This document shows, piece by piece, positions 25,020 through 32,975 of a stretch of 64,000 nucleotides of DNA. Source of the stretch: JBIQKZ01 sp044464765 (GTDB lineage: Bacteria > Pseudomonadota > Gammaproteobacteria > Burkholderiales > Burkholderiaceae_B); NCBI GenBank assembly GCA_044464765.1, contig JBIQKZ010000005.1, positions 1 to 64,000 on the forward strand, in the 5' to 3' direction. How positions within the stretch are numbered: position 1 is the stretch's first letter; every line of letters begins with the position of its first letter. The notes beneath the pieces were generated by a model. It searched no databases. It was not told where the DNA came from and saw only the letters and a program-made list of their open reading frames with translations. Both the position numbers and the translations under genes were made by a program.

Positions 25020-26029
25020 GAGACAAAAAGCGGCGCCTGACTTCGGCGGATATCCAGGGCGCCTGGGCGATTATGCCAACGCCCGCCAAGGAGAACGCGA
25101 CCGACTGGCGGGCCGGCTCGACTGTGGACATTGACGAGGCGGTGCGTGCGGCCGAAGGCCTGATCGATGCGGGTATCGATGGTATTCTTACGCTGGGCAC
25201 CTTTGGCGAGGGTGCTACCCTGACCTGGGAGGAAAAGCGCGAGTTCATGGGGGCGATGGTGGAAACCGTCCGGGGCAGGGTGCCGTTCTTCGGCGGCACG
25301 ACCAGCCTGAATACACGGGACACGATTCGCCAGACCCAGGAAGCTCATGATCTTGGCGTGGATGGAACCATGCTTGGATTGCCGATGTGGTGCAAGGCGG
25401 ATACGGCGACCGCCGTGCAGTTCTATCGCGATGTGGCCGATGCGGTGCCCGAAATGGCGATCTGCGTCTATGCGAATATCGAAGCCTTCAAGTTCGACTT
25501 CCCCCGTCCTTTCTGGGCGGCGGTTGCGGATATTCCGCAGGTGGTTTGCGCCAAGTACCTGACGATCGCGCCTTTATTTGCCGACTTGAAGCTGACGCAG
25601 GGCCGTATCCGTTTTCTTACCACCGATGGCGATCACTATGCCGCGGCGCGCATCGATCCCGAGCAATGCACCGCCTTCTGGAGCAGTGGAGCGTCTTGCG
25701 GCCCGTCGGTGTCGATACGCTTGCGTGACGAGGTGCGCAAGGCCAAGGTTACTGGCGACTGGAGCGTTGCCAAGCGGGTCGAGGAAGAGGTAAGGGCAGC
25801 CATCGCCCCGATGTTTCCCCAAGGCAGCATGGCCGAGTTCTACAAGTACAACATCGCCATCGAGAAAGCGCGCATCGATGCCGCCGGCTGGATGACTGCC
25901 GGACCTTGCCGGCCTCCACACCATAAAACCCCGCCCGACTACTTGGAAGGCGCTTACCGCGCCGGCTTGGCCTGGGCAAAGCTGGACGAAAAGTACGAGG
26001 GCGAGGTCAATGAGCGTGCATATGGTTGA
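25016..26029 (+). CDS. nahE: trans-o-hydroxybenzylidenepyruvate hydratase-aldolase-like (DapA superfamily)
   Basis: This 337-residue class I aldolase splits a hydroxybenzylidene-pyruvate into an aromatic aldehyde and pyruvate. NahE-specific blocks are visible: GAWAIMPTPAKENATDWR near residue 15, LGTFGEGATLTWEEKRE near 60, the Schiff-base Lys in VVCAKYLTIAP near 185, FWSSGASCGP near 225 and AGPCRPPHHKTPPDYL near 300. It is close in length and motif order to naphthalene-pathway NahE. It is coupled by ATGA overlap to the NahD-like gene. The released aldehyde would feed the aldehyde dehydrogenase at 29010. Confidence 0.93.
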   Translation: MRDKKRRLTSADIQGAWAIMPTPAKENATDWRAGSTVDIDEAVRAAEGLIDAGIDGILTLGTFGEGATLTWEEKREFMGAMVETVRGRVPFFGGTTSLNTRDTIRQTQEAHDLGVDGTMLGLPMWCKADTATAVQFYRDVADAVPEMAICVYANIEAFKFDFPRPFWAAVADIPQVVCAKYLTIAPLFADLKLTQGRIRFLTTDGDHYAAARIDPEQCTAFWSSGASCGPSVSIRLRDEVRKAKVTGDWSVAKRVEEEVRAAIAPMFPQGSMAEFYKYNIAIEKARIDAAGWMTAGPCRPPHHKTPPDYLEGAYRAGLAWAKLDEKYEGEVNERAYG

Positions 26030-26267
26030 AAAAGCGCTTCTGGATATCGCCGCGTCGCGCGCAAGCGCCGAGGCGTATTTGAAGTCGCCCGACGATTATC
26101 TGGATGCCTACAGGCTGGACGCCGGCGAGATTGTCATGATCAAGCAGCTGGATGTCCTGGAGATGCAGAAGCGTGGCCTGAATCCCATGCTGACGATGCG
26201 TGCGTTTTCTGCGATAGAGGGTCGGGAAAAAATGCCGGAGTACATGCGGCAGTTAAGGGAGAACTAA
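26010..26267 (+). CDS. LigA-like small subunit of an extradiol dioxygenase
   Basis: This 85-residue helical protein resembles the alpha subunit of protocatechuate 4,5-dioxygenase (LigA domain): MVEKALLDIAASRASAEAYL, then IKQLDVLEMQKRGLNPMLTM. It overlaps the nahE-like gene by 20 bases and ends 3 bases before the LigB-like gene. It is shorter than LigA (about 120-140 residues), as in several LigAB-type enzymes acting on other catechols. It caps the active site of the partner. Assignment rests on the helical pattern and the adjacent LigB gene. Confidence 0.75.
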   Translation: MSVHMVEKALLDIAASRASAEAYLKSPDDYLDAYRLDAGEIVMIKQLDVLEMQKRGLNPMLTMRAFSAIEGREKMPEYMRQLREN

Positions 26268-26270
26268 AAC

Positions 26271-27095
26271 ATGGCCCGTATTGTGGGAGGTTTCTGCATA
26301 CCGCACGACCCTTTAATTGCGGGTGCGCCCGCCGCCGCGCCTAAAGAGCAGTCTGACCGGGTACACGCTGCATTTGGTGCGGTATGCGAACGAATCAAGC
26401 AACTGCAGGCGGATGCCGTTATCGTCATCGGCGACGATCATTGCGCGATGTTCGATACGGGATGCCAGCCGCAGTTGCTGATTGGGATTGGGGACCTGGA
26501 TGGTCCCATCGAGCCTTGGCTGAATATCCCAAGGGGGCCCATTCCCAACCATCCCGACTTGGCCGAGCACATCATGCGCTTCGGGCTGAACGAGGGGTTT
26601 GATTGGTGCGTGGCAAAAACCCTGTCGCTGGATCATTCAACGGTAGTGCCGCTGCATTTCGCGGTGCCCGATGGCATGCCGGCGATTCCCATTTACATAT
26701 CAAGTGGCATGGAGCCTTTGATACAAGGGAAACGCTGCCGGCAGTTGGGCGAAATGCTGGCACGGGCGGTGGCAGCATGGCCGGGCGACGATCGTGTGGT
26801 GATCCTGGGTACGGGTGGCATCAGCCACTGGGTTGGCATGGCGGACATGGGCAGGGTCAACGAAGAGTTCGATCAGCGGATCCTGCAATTGGTTCAGGAC
26901 GGGGATATTCAGGCCTTGGCCGATTTGACGGATGACGAGGTGATTGAACAAGCAGGCAACGGCGCGTTGGAGGTGCGCAACTGGGTTGTGGCGATGGCGG
27001 CGTTGGCGGATAGCCAGGCCAGGCTGATTGCATATGAGCCGGTTCCTGAATGGATCACTGGGCTGGGGTTTGTCGAGCTGGAGGTGGCTGAGTGA
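26271..27095 (+). CDS. LigB-type extradiol ring-cleavage dioxygenase, catalytic subunit
   Basis: This 274-residue member of the type II (LigB) extradiol dioxygenases cleaves a catechol next to the hydroxyls with Fe(II) and O2. Iron and catalytic His positions appear in GGFCIPHDPL near residue 10, VIGDDHCAMF near 57, LSLDHSTVVPLHF near 120 and GTGGISHWVGM near 180. It sits where nahC (a type I, vicinal-oxygen-chelate enzyme) would be in a naphthalene pathway, between the NahE-like aldolase and an SDR. The likely substrate is a bicyclic ortho-diol, possibly carboxylated. That is inference. Confidence 0.88.
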   Translation: MARIVGGFCIPHDPLIAGAPAAAPKEQSDRVHAAFGAVCERIKQLQADAVIVIGDDHCAMFDTGCQPQLLIGIGDLDGPIEPWLNIPRGPIPNHPDLAEHIMRFGLNEGFDWCVAKTLSLDHSTVVPLHFAVPDGMPAIPIYISSGMEPLIQGKRCRQLGEMLARAVAAWPGDDRVVILGTGGISHWVGMADMGRVNEEFDQRILQLVQDGDIQALADLTDDEVIEQAGNGALEVRNWVVAMAALADSQARLIAYEPVPEWITGLGFVELEVAE

Positions 27096-27886
27096 GCGAT
27101 TTCTCGGGTAAAAGCGCTTTGATTACTGGGGCTGGTTCGGGCATTGGCGAAGCGATTGCGCTTGGCTTTGCCCGGCGCGGCGGCATTCCCTTGGTGACTG
27201 ATCGCGACCTGGGGCTGGCGCAGGCGGTTGTCGCCCGGATTCAGGCGGCGGGCGGCGAGGCCCGCGCCATGCAAGTGGATGTTCGCGATGGCGACGCGAT
27301 TCGTTCCGCGGTGGATGAAGCTGCCTCCCTGGCGGATGGGCTGGATACGTTGTTTAATGTGGCGGGAATTAATATCCCAAAAGATGTGGAAGCCATTTCC
27401 GAAGACGAGTGGCAATCGGTGTTGGACATCAACGCGACGGCTGTTTTTCTGGCCAGCAAGTACGCAATTCCTCATATGAGAAAACGTGGCGGGGGAGCCA
27501 TCGTAAACATTGCGTCCATTGCCGGGATCATGGCCGAGAATCGGTGCGGCGCGTATAGCGCATCAAAAGGCGCGGTGGTTCTGCTAAGCCGCAACATGGC
27601 GATGGATTTCGCGCGGGACGGCATTCGGGTGAATGCGTTGTGCCCGGGGTCGACGCGTACCCCGCGAACGGAGCGTTATTGGAAGAATTCCCCCACGGGA
27701 AAAAGCGAGATGGCAGAAATGTGTCCGATGAAGCGCTCGGCTGAGCCCGAAGAGATTGCCCGGCCGGCACTGTTTTTGGCGTCGGATGACGCTTCTTACA
27801 TTACGGGGGCGGTTCTTGCCGTTGACGGCGGCATGACAGCCGGCTTTGTGATACCGACGTTCGAGCGTATGGATATGGCCGGATAA
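27092..27886 (+). CDS. short-chain dehydrogenase/reductase
   Basis: This 264-residue classical SDR has TGAGSGIGEAIALGF near residue 12, LFNVAGINIP near 85, the catalytic Ser in VNIASIAGIM and YSASKGAVVLLS (Tyr-x3-Lys) near 155. VLAVDGGMTAGF is at the end. GTG 27092 overlaps the LigB stop. It would suit the cis-dihydrodiol dehydrogenase that supplies the diol cleaved by the LigAB-like enzyme. A role in alcohol oxidation is also possible. Confidence 0.92.
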   Translation: MSDFSGKSALITGAGSGIGEAIALGFARRGGIPLVTDRDLGLAQAVVARIQAAGGEARAMQVDVRDGDAIRSAVDEAASLADGLDTLFNVAGINIPKDVEAISEDEWQSVLDINATAVFLASKYAIPHMRKRGGGAIVNIASIAGIMAENRCGAYSASKGAVVLLSRNMAMDFARDGIRVNALCPGSTRTPRTERYWKNSPTGKSEMAEMCPMKRSAEPEEIARPALFLASDDASYITGAVLAVDGGMTAGFVIPTFERMDMAG

Positions 27887-27951
27887 GTGCGCCCTACGGC
27901 GCCTTGGTGAGGTCAGGTGGTTTTCTTTAAAAGATTGGAAGGAGACAGAAA

Positions 27952-29013
27952 ATGTTCTTGAGAAATGACTGGTACATGGCCGCGTGGGCGGCCGAGGTGG
28001 GCAACGAACCGTTAAGCCGCCGGATCTGTAACGAGCCGATGGTTCTGTATCGCGCCCAGGATGGCAAGGCGGCGGTCTTGCAGGATCGCTGCTGTCATCG
28101 CGGCGTGGCGCTTTCCTTGGGCAAGGTCGTCGACGAAGGCATTCAATGCGGCTATCACGGCATGGTTTTCGACGGCTCGGGGCAGTGCGTGCATATCCCC
28201 GGCCAGGACAAGATCCCGGCCAAGGCCGTCGTGCGGCATTACGCGGCGGTGGAAAAGGATTCGATCATCTGGGTGTGGATGGGCGACCCCGCCGAGGCCG
28301 ACGAGTCGCTGATCATCGACTATCCTTACCATGGCGATCCAAGCTGGCCGCATAAAGAAGGTCTGATCCCGGTCAAATGCAATTACGAGATGTTGATCGA
28401 CAACATCATGGACCTGAGCCATTTGCCTTACGTCCACGTCAAAACCATTGGCGGCGGCGCTGCAAAAACCGCGCATTCGAAGGCTGTCATGAAAACTGAA
28501 CGCACGCCGCGCGGGGTGAAGTTCTCGCGCTGGCTGCCTGATAGCGCGCCGCCGCCCACCTATACCAAAGCGATCAATTTTCCCGGCAATATTGATCGCT
28601 GGCAGGAAGAAGAACTGATCACGCCATCGGCGATCATCCAATTCACAGGCGGCGTTGACGTGGCGCAAAAAGCGTTCGAAGGCGGCAGCCGCGAAGGAGG
28701 CTTCGGCATGCGGGTCTTGCATTGCATCGTGCCCGAGACGCCGACCAGCTGCCATTATTTCTTCTCGGTGTCGAATGGTTTTGGTCAGGATAATCCGGCC
28801 AATACCGACCTGGTTTACGATCAGGTGTACCCAACCTTGATGGAAGACGTCGTCATCTGTGAGAACCAGCAAGACATCGCGACGGAGTTTCCTGACGAGC
28901 CTTTTGTGGACCTCCGATCCGACGAGGCGCGAATTCTTTACCATCGCCATTTGGATGATCGCTTGGCCGCTGAAAGGCAGCGCGAAGAAAAAGGCTTGGT
29001 GGCCGCCAAATGA
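27952..29013 (+). CDS. VanA-type Rieske oxygenase (single-subunit)
   Basis: This 353-residue oxygenase is paralogous to the one at 22988: MFLRNDWYMAAWAAEVGNEP at the start, Rieske ligands RCCHRGVALS and IQCGYHGMVF near residues 45-68 and the iron site MDLSHLPYVHVKTIGG near 145. An AAGGAGA site precedes the ATG. It needs a reductase that is not nearby. Two such paralogues in facing operons suggest two successive oxygenations or demethylations of one polysubstituted substrate. The reaction is not determined. Confidence 0.92.
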   Translation: MFLRNDWYMAAWAAEVGNEPLSRRICNEPMVLYRAQDGKAAVLQDRCCHRGVALSLGKVVDEGIQCGYHGMVFDGSGQCVHIPGQDKIPAKAVVRHYAAVEKDSIIWVWMGDPAEADESLIIDYPYHGDPSWPHKEGLIPVKCNYEMLIDNIMDLSHLPYVHVKTIGGGAAKTAHSKAVMKTERTPRGVKFSRWLPDSAPPPTYTKAINFPGNIDRWQEEELITPSAIIQFTGGVDVAQKAFEGGSREGGFGMRVLHCIVPETPTSCHYFFSVSNGFGQDNPANTDLVYDQVYPTLMEDVVICENQQDIATEFPDEPFVDLRSDEARILYHRHLDDRLAAERQREEKGLVAAK

Positions 29014-30491
29014 CGCCGGCCATGCAACGTAGTGTTACGCCGGCTCCCGTGGAGCTTCTGCCCAAGGCCAGCATGCTGATCGGGGACAGTTGGCGCCACG
29101 AGTCCAGCGGCGGCTGCTATCAACATATTTATCCCGCCACGGGGGCGCCGACATCCAGTATTGCGATGGCCGGCGCCGACGAGATGGATCAGGCGGTTCG
29201 CAGCGCCAGGGCGGCGTTGCCCGCGTGGAGCCGGATGTCCCCTGGCATGCGGCGCGACTTGCTGTTCCGTTTTGCGCAATTGCTGGAAAAGAATGCCGAT
29301 GCCCTGGCCCAGGTTGGCGTGATCGAGAACGGCGCCGCGCTCAGCAAGGCCCGGCTGCATTTTGGTGCGGCGGTGGACCAGTTCAAATATATGGCGGGGT
29401 GGGCGGACAAACTATCCGGCGAGGTGCAGCCCTCGTGGCCCATGCCTGGCTTTGACTATGTGCAGCGCGAGCCTTATGGCGTCGTGGCGTTGATCATTCC
29501 ATGGAATGCCCCCATGCACATCCTGGGCTCGACCTTGGCGCCGGCATTGGCTGTGGGCAATACCGTCGTGATCAAGCCGTCCGAGCTGGCTCCTTACTCC
29601 ACCGCAAAATTCGGCGAGCTTCTTCTGGAAGCCGGCATTCCCCCCGGCGTGGTGAATATCGTGCCCGCCGGGCCGCAGGCCGGCAGCAGGCTGGTTGCTC
29701 ATTCGGGCATCGACAAGATCCACTTTACCGGAAGCAGTGGCGTTGCGCGCAAGGTTCTGGCCGGGGCCATCGAGAATCTAACGCCGGTGGGGCTGGAGCT
29801 GGGCGGGAAGTCGGCTCGCCTGGTGTTTGCCGATTGCGATCTCGACGCCGCGGTGCGCGATGCAATGTCGGCGGCGATGTCGATCTCGGGCCAGGGTTGC
29901 TTGTTGGCCACCCGCGTCATGGTCGAGGCGGCGATCTACGATGAGTTCATCGAGCGCTGCACCCGTGTCCTGTCGGCAACCATTGTCGGCGACCCAATGG
30001 CTGCCGAGACCCACATGGGGCCTGTTGTCAACGAAGCGGCGTGCGAGCGGATTCTTGGCGTGATCGAGACGGCCCGCACACAAAATGGGGGGCGGCTGGT
30101 CCATGGGGGCGGTCGGCTGGGAGGCGGTCTTTCCGATGGGTACTTTATTGAACCCACCTTGTTCATCGATGTCGATAATCGCAGCGCTCTGGCGCAAACC
30201 GAGATCTTTGGTCCCGTGATTTCAATGATGCCGTTCAAGACGCCGGAGGAAGCGGTTCAGCTTGCGAATGATTCCCCATTCGGCCTGGCGGCCTATGTGC
30301 ACACCAATGATTTGAAGCGTGCGCATCGGGTGGCCTCGGCGCTTGAGGTAGGCAACGTCTGGATCAATGGGTTCTGCTTTGGGTCCACCATTCCCTTCGG
30401 GGGAGTAAAGCAGAGCGGCTACGGGCGTACGGGGGGTTCTGCGGGGCTGGATGAGTTCTCGCGCACGAAGAACGTGTGGATCGCCATGTAG
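29010..30491 (+). CDS. aldehyde dehydrogenase (possible salicylaldehyde-type)
   Basis: This 493-residue ALDH-superfamily enzyme has IIPWNAPMHILG near residue 165, LELGGKSARLVF with the catalytic Glu near 265, SGQGCLLATR with the catalytic Cys near 300 and PFGGVKQSGYGR near 470. It overlaps the Rieske stop by 4 bases. As the second ALDH of the region it is well placed to oxidise the aldehyde released by the NahE-like aldolase, as NahF does for salicylaldehyde. Specificity is inferred from position only. Confidence 0.93.
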   Translation: MTPAMQRSVTPAPVELLPKASMLIGDSWRHESSGGCYQHIYPATGAPTSSIAMAGADEMDQAVRSARAALPAWSRMSPGMRRDLLFRFAQLLEKNADALAQVGVIENGAALSKARLHFGAAVDQFKYMAGWADKLSGEVQPSWPMPGFDYVQREPYGVVALIIPWNAPMHILGSTLAPALAVGNTVVIKPSELAPYSTAKFGELLLEAGIPPGVVNIVPAGPQAGSRLVAHSGIDKIHFTGSSGVARKVLAGAIENLTPVGLELGGKSARLVFADCDLDAAVRDAMSAAMSISGQGCLLATRVMVEAAIYDEFIERCTRVLSATIVGDPMAAETHMGPVVNEAACERILGVIETARTQNGGRLVHGGGRLGGGLSDGYFIEPTLFIDVDNRSALAQTEIFGPVISMMPFKTPEEAVQLANDSPFGLAAYVHTNDLKRAHRVASALEVGNVWINGFCFGSTIPFGGVKQSGYGRTGGSAGLDEFSRTKNVWIAM

Positions 30492-30581
30492 GGCGCTTGC
30501 TCGCGGTCGTGCCTGGCCGGCGTCCAGCCCCCTTGCAGCGGCGCGCTGGTCGATTTTTGGGATCGGGATAAAAGGTTTGCG

Positions 30582-32183
30582 TTGAATAATTACGATTACA
30601 TTATTGTGGGCGCCGGGTCGGCCGGCTGTGTGCTGGCGAATCGCCTGACCGAAGATGCGGGATGTCGGGTTCTGTTGCTCGAGGCCGGTCAACGCCCGAC
30701 GGGCATGTTTAAGGATATGCCGATCGCCCTGTTCAAGATGATGATGGGTCGGCCCGACTTGAACTGGAACTTCATGAGCGAGCCCGAGGAAACTCTGGGG
30801 CAGCGGCGCCTTCCCGTGCCGCGCGGCAAAACGCTGGGCGGTTCATCCCAGATCAACGGCCTGATCTATGCACGCGGTCATCGGCTTGACTACGACGATT
30901 GGGCGGCGGGCAGTGGCGGGGCATGGAGCTATCTGGACGTGCTCCCATACTTTCGGCGCATGGAGTCCAGCTGGGCCGGCGCTGGGGTTTACCACGGCGA
31001 TACAGGCCCGGTGGGCGTCAGTTCACCTGACGATGCCTGCCTCATGTACGACATCTACCGCAACGCTGCGATCCAGGCTGGCCATCCCGTGACTGACGAC
31101 TATCATGGCCAGGATTCGGAAGGCTATACCCGTGTCGAGTTGACGGCGCGTGGCGGGCGCCGGGCCAGTACATATCGCGCCTATCTTTTGCCCGTGATGG
31201 GCAGGCCCAACTTGCATGTGGCCCAGGGTGCGCATATTTGCCGTGTATTACTGGATGGACAGCGCGCGATAGGGGTGGAGTTCCGTCAGGACGGCCAGAT
31301 TCGCCAGGCGCATGCCTCGGCGGAAGTGATTCTTAGCGCGGGCGCCTATGGTTCGCCGCAACTCCTGATGCTGTCGGGGATTGGTCCGGCGGACGAACTG
31401 CGGCGCGTTGGGATTGATCCGCTGATCGATCTTCCGGGAGTGGGCGCGAACTTGATCGAGCATCCTTCGCTGTGGCTGCATTTCACCACCCAGACACCTA
31501 CCTTTTTAAAGCAACTTCGCTTCGATCGGGCGGCGCTGGCCGTTGCCCGCTGGGCTTTGCGGGGCGATGGCGCATTTGCAACCAATGGCTGCGCGGGCCA
31601 TCTGTTTTGCCGTTCAGAGCCTGAGCTGGATCGCCCGGATCTTCAATTGTCCTGTTTCGCCCTGGATAAGCACGCCCAGCTATGGTTTCCTGGGATCAAG
31701 CAGCGGCCGGCCTACGGGCTGGGCCTGATGTTGCAGATGATCCGTTCGGATAGCCGGGGCAAGGTCGGCTTGCATTCGGCCGACCCGTTTGCCGCCCCGC
31801 GCATCAATTTGAATATTTTTTCAGAGCCGTCGGACATGAGGCGCATGATACAGGGCATACGCATCGGGCGGCGGCTGTTCGCCCAGAAGGCGCTGCAAGA
31901 CCTCGGCGCTGCGGAAGACATTCCCGGCCCCAGCCAGGATTCGGATGCCGAGCTGGAGGCCTTCATACGCCGGATCGTCACGCTTACGCATCATGCGGTG
32001 GGCACGTGCCGGATGGGCAGCGACCCGGCGTCGGTCGTGGATGCTCAGCTCAGTGTGCACGGCGCCAAGGGGTTGCGGGTGGTCGATGCGTCCATCATGC
32101 CGACGATCCCGGGCGGCAATACGAACGCAGCGGCCATCATGGTGGGCGAGCGGGGCGCGGATCTGATCCGGATGGCTGCTTAG
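30582..32183 (+). CDS. GMC-family FAD oxidoreductase (choline dehydrogenase-like)
   Basis: This 533-residue flavoenzyme of the glucose-methanol-choline family has an N-terminal FAD motif YIIVGAGSAGCVLANRL, then LPVPRGKTLGGSSQINGLIY near 75 and the catalytic His region LTHHAVGTCRMGSD near 470. It lacks an export signal. The TTG start at 30582 follows AAAGG at good spacing. It probably oxidises a primary or benzylic alcohol to the aldehyde, working upstream of one of the aldehyde dehydrogenases. It is last in the plus-strand arm and converges on transporter system 2. Confidence 0.9.
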   Translation: MNNYDYIIVGAGSAGCVLANRLTEDAGCRVLLLEAGQRPTGMFKDMPIALFKMMMGRPDLNWNFMSEPEETLGQRRLPVPRGKTLGGSSQINGLIYARGHRLDYDDWAAGSGGAWSYLDVLPYFRRMESSWAGAGVYHGDTGPVGVSSPDDACLMYDIYRNAAIQAGHPVTDDYHGQDSEGYTRVELTARGGRRASTYRAYLLPVMGRPNLHVAQGAHICRVLLDGQRAIGVEFRQDGQIRQAHASAEVILSAGAYGSPQLLMLSGIGPADELRRVGIDPLIDLPGVGANLIEHPSLWLHFTTQTPTFLKQLRFDRAALAVARWALRGDGAFATNGCAGHLFCRSEPELDRPDLQLSCFALDKHAQLWFPGIKQRPAYGLGLMLQMIRSDSRGKVGLHSADPFAAPRINLNIFSEPSDMRRMIQGIRIGRRLFAQKALQDLGAAEDIPGPSQDSDAELEAFIRRIVTLTHHAVGTCRMGSDPASVVDAQLSVHGAKGLRVVDASIMPTIPGGNTNAAAIMVGERGADLIRMAA

Positions 32184-32249
32184 GGCGTTGTTTTACGTCT
32201 TGGCCGCGCGCCCGGTGGCAGGCGCCGGCCCCGGGCATTGGTATGCGAG

Positions 32250-32975
32250 TTATTCGCCTTGATCACCGCCCAAGTAGGTGGCCCGCATGCGCGGATCAAC
32301 AGCGAGTTTCTCGGCGCTATCGGCCACCGCCACTTCGCCGGTTTCAAGCACATAGCCGTAGTCGGAAATTTTAAGCGCCGCCAGGGCGTTTTGTTCGATC
32401 AGCAGTATCGATACCCCGTCGTCGCGCAGGGCGCATATCATGGAAAGAATATTACTGACGATTTGCGGGGCAAGACCCAGGCTAGGCTCATCCAGCATCA
32501 GCAAGCGCGGCGACGACATCAATGCACGGCCCAGTGCCAGCATCTGGCGTTCACCGCCGGACAGGGTTTCAGCCCGTTGCGAGCGCCGCTCGCCCAGCCT
32601 GGGGAAGCGTTCATAGACCCACTCCAGCCGGTCTTTTCTTGCCTTGGCGTTTAGCCGCCGGGGATACGCGCCAAGAATCAGGTTGTCGAGCACAGAGAGG
32701 GCGCCGAACAGCTCACGGCTTTCAGGAACCAGGCAAAGACCAAGTTCCACGCGCTCTTCGACATCCAGATTCTGCAGGTTCTCGCCCTCGAAGCGCACGA
32801 CGCCCGTATAGGGTAGAAGCCCCATGACAGCGGACAGCAGAGTTGTCTTGCCCGCGCCGTTCGGCCCAATGACAGAGACGATCTGACCTCGATCGACCGC
32901 CAAGGAAACGCCATGCACGGCTTCCACGCGACCGTGTGCAATATGCAGCTGTTCAAGTTCCAGTTGTATGCTCAT
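32250..32975 (-). CDS. livF: Liv-type ABC transporter ATPase LivF (system 2)
   Basis: This 241-residue ATPase has Walker A GPNGAGKTTLLSA near residue 37, the signature LSGGERQMLALGRAL near 140 and Walker B LLMLDEPSLGLAP. It overlaps the livM-livG fusion gene by 4 bases. It is the last gene of the second importer operon and converges on the GMC oxidoreductase gene. Confidence 0.93.
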   Translation of the reverse strand: MSIQLELEQLHIAHGRVEAVHGVSLAVDRGQIVSVIGPNGAGKTTLLSAVMGLLPYTGVVRFEGENLQNLDVEERVELGLCLVPESRELFGALSVLDNLILGAYPRRLNAKARKDRLEWVYERFPRLGERRSQRAETLSGGERQMLALGRALMSSPRLLMLDEPSLGLAPQIVSNILSMICALRDDGVSILLIEQNALAALKISDYGYVLETGEVAVADSAEKLAVDPRMRATYLGGDQGE

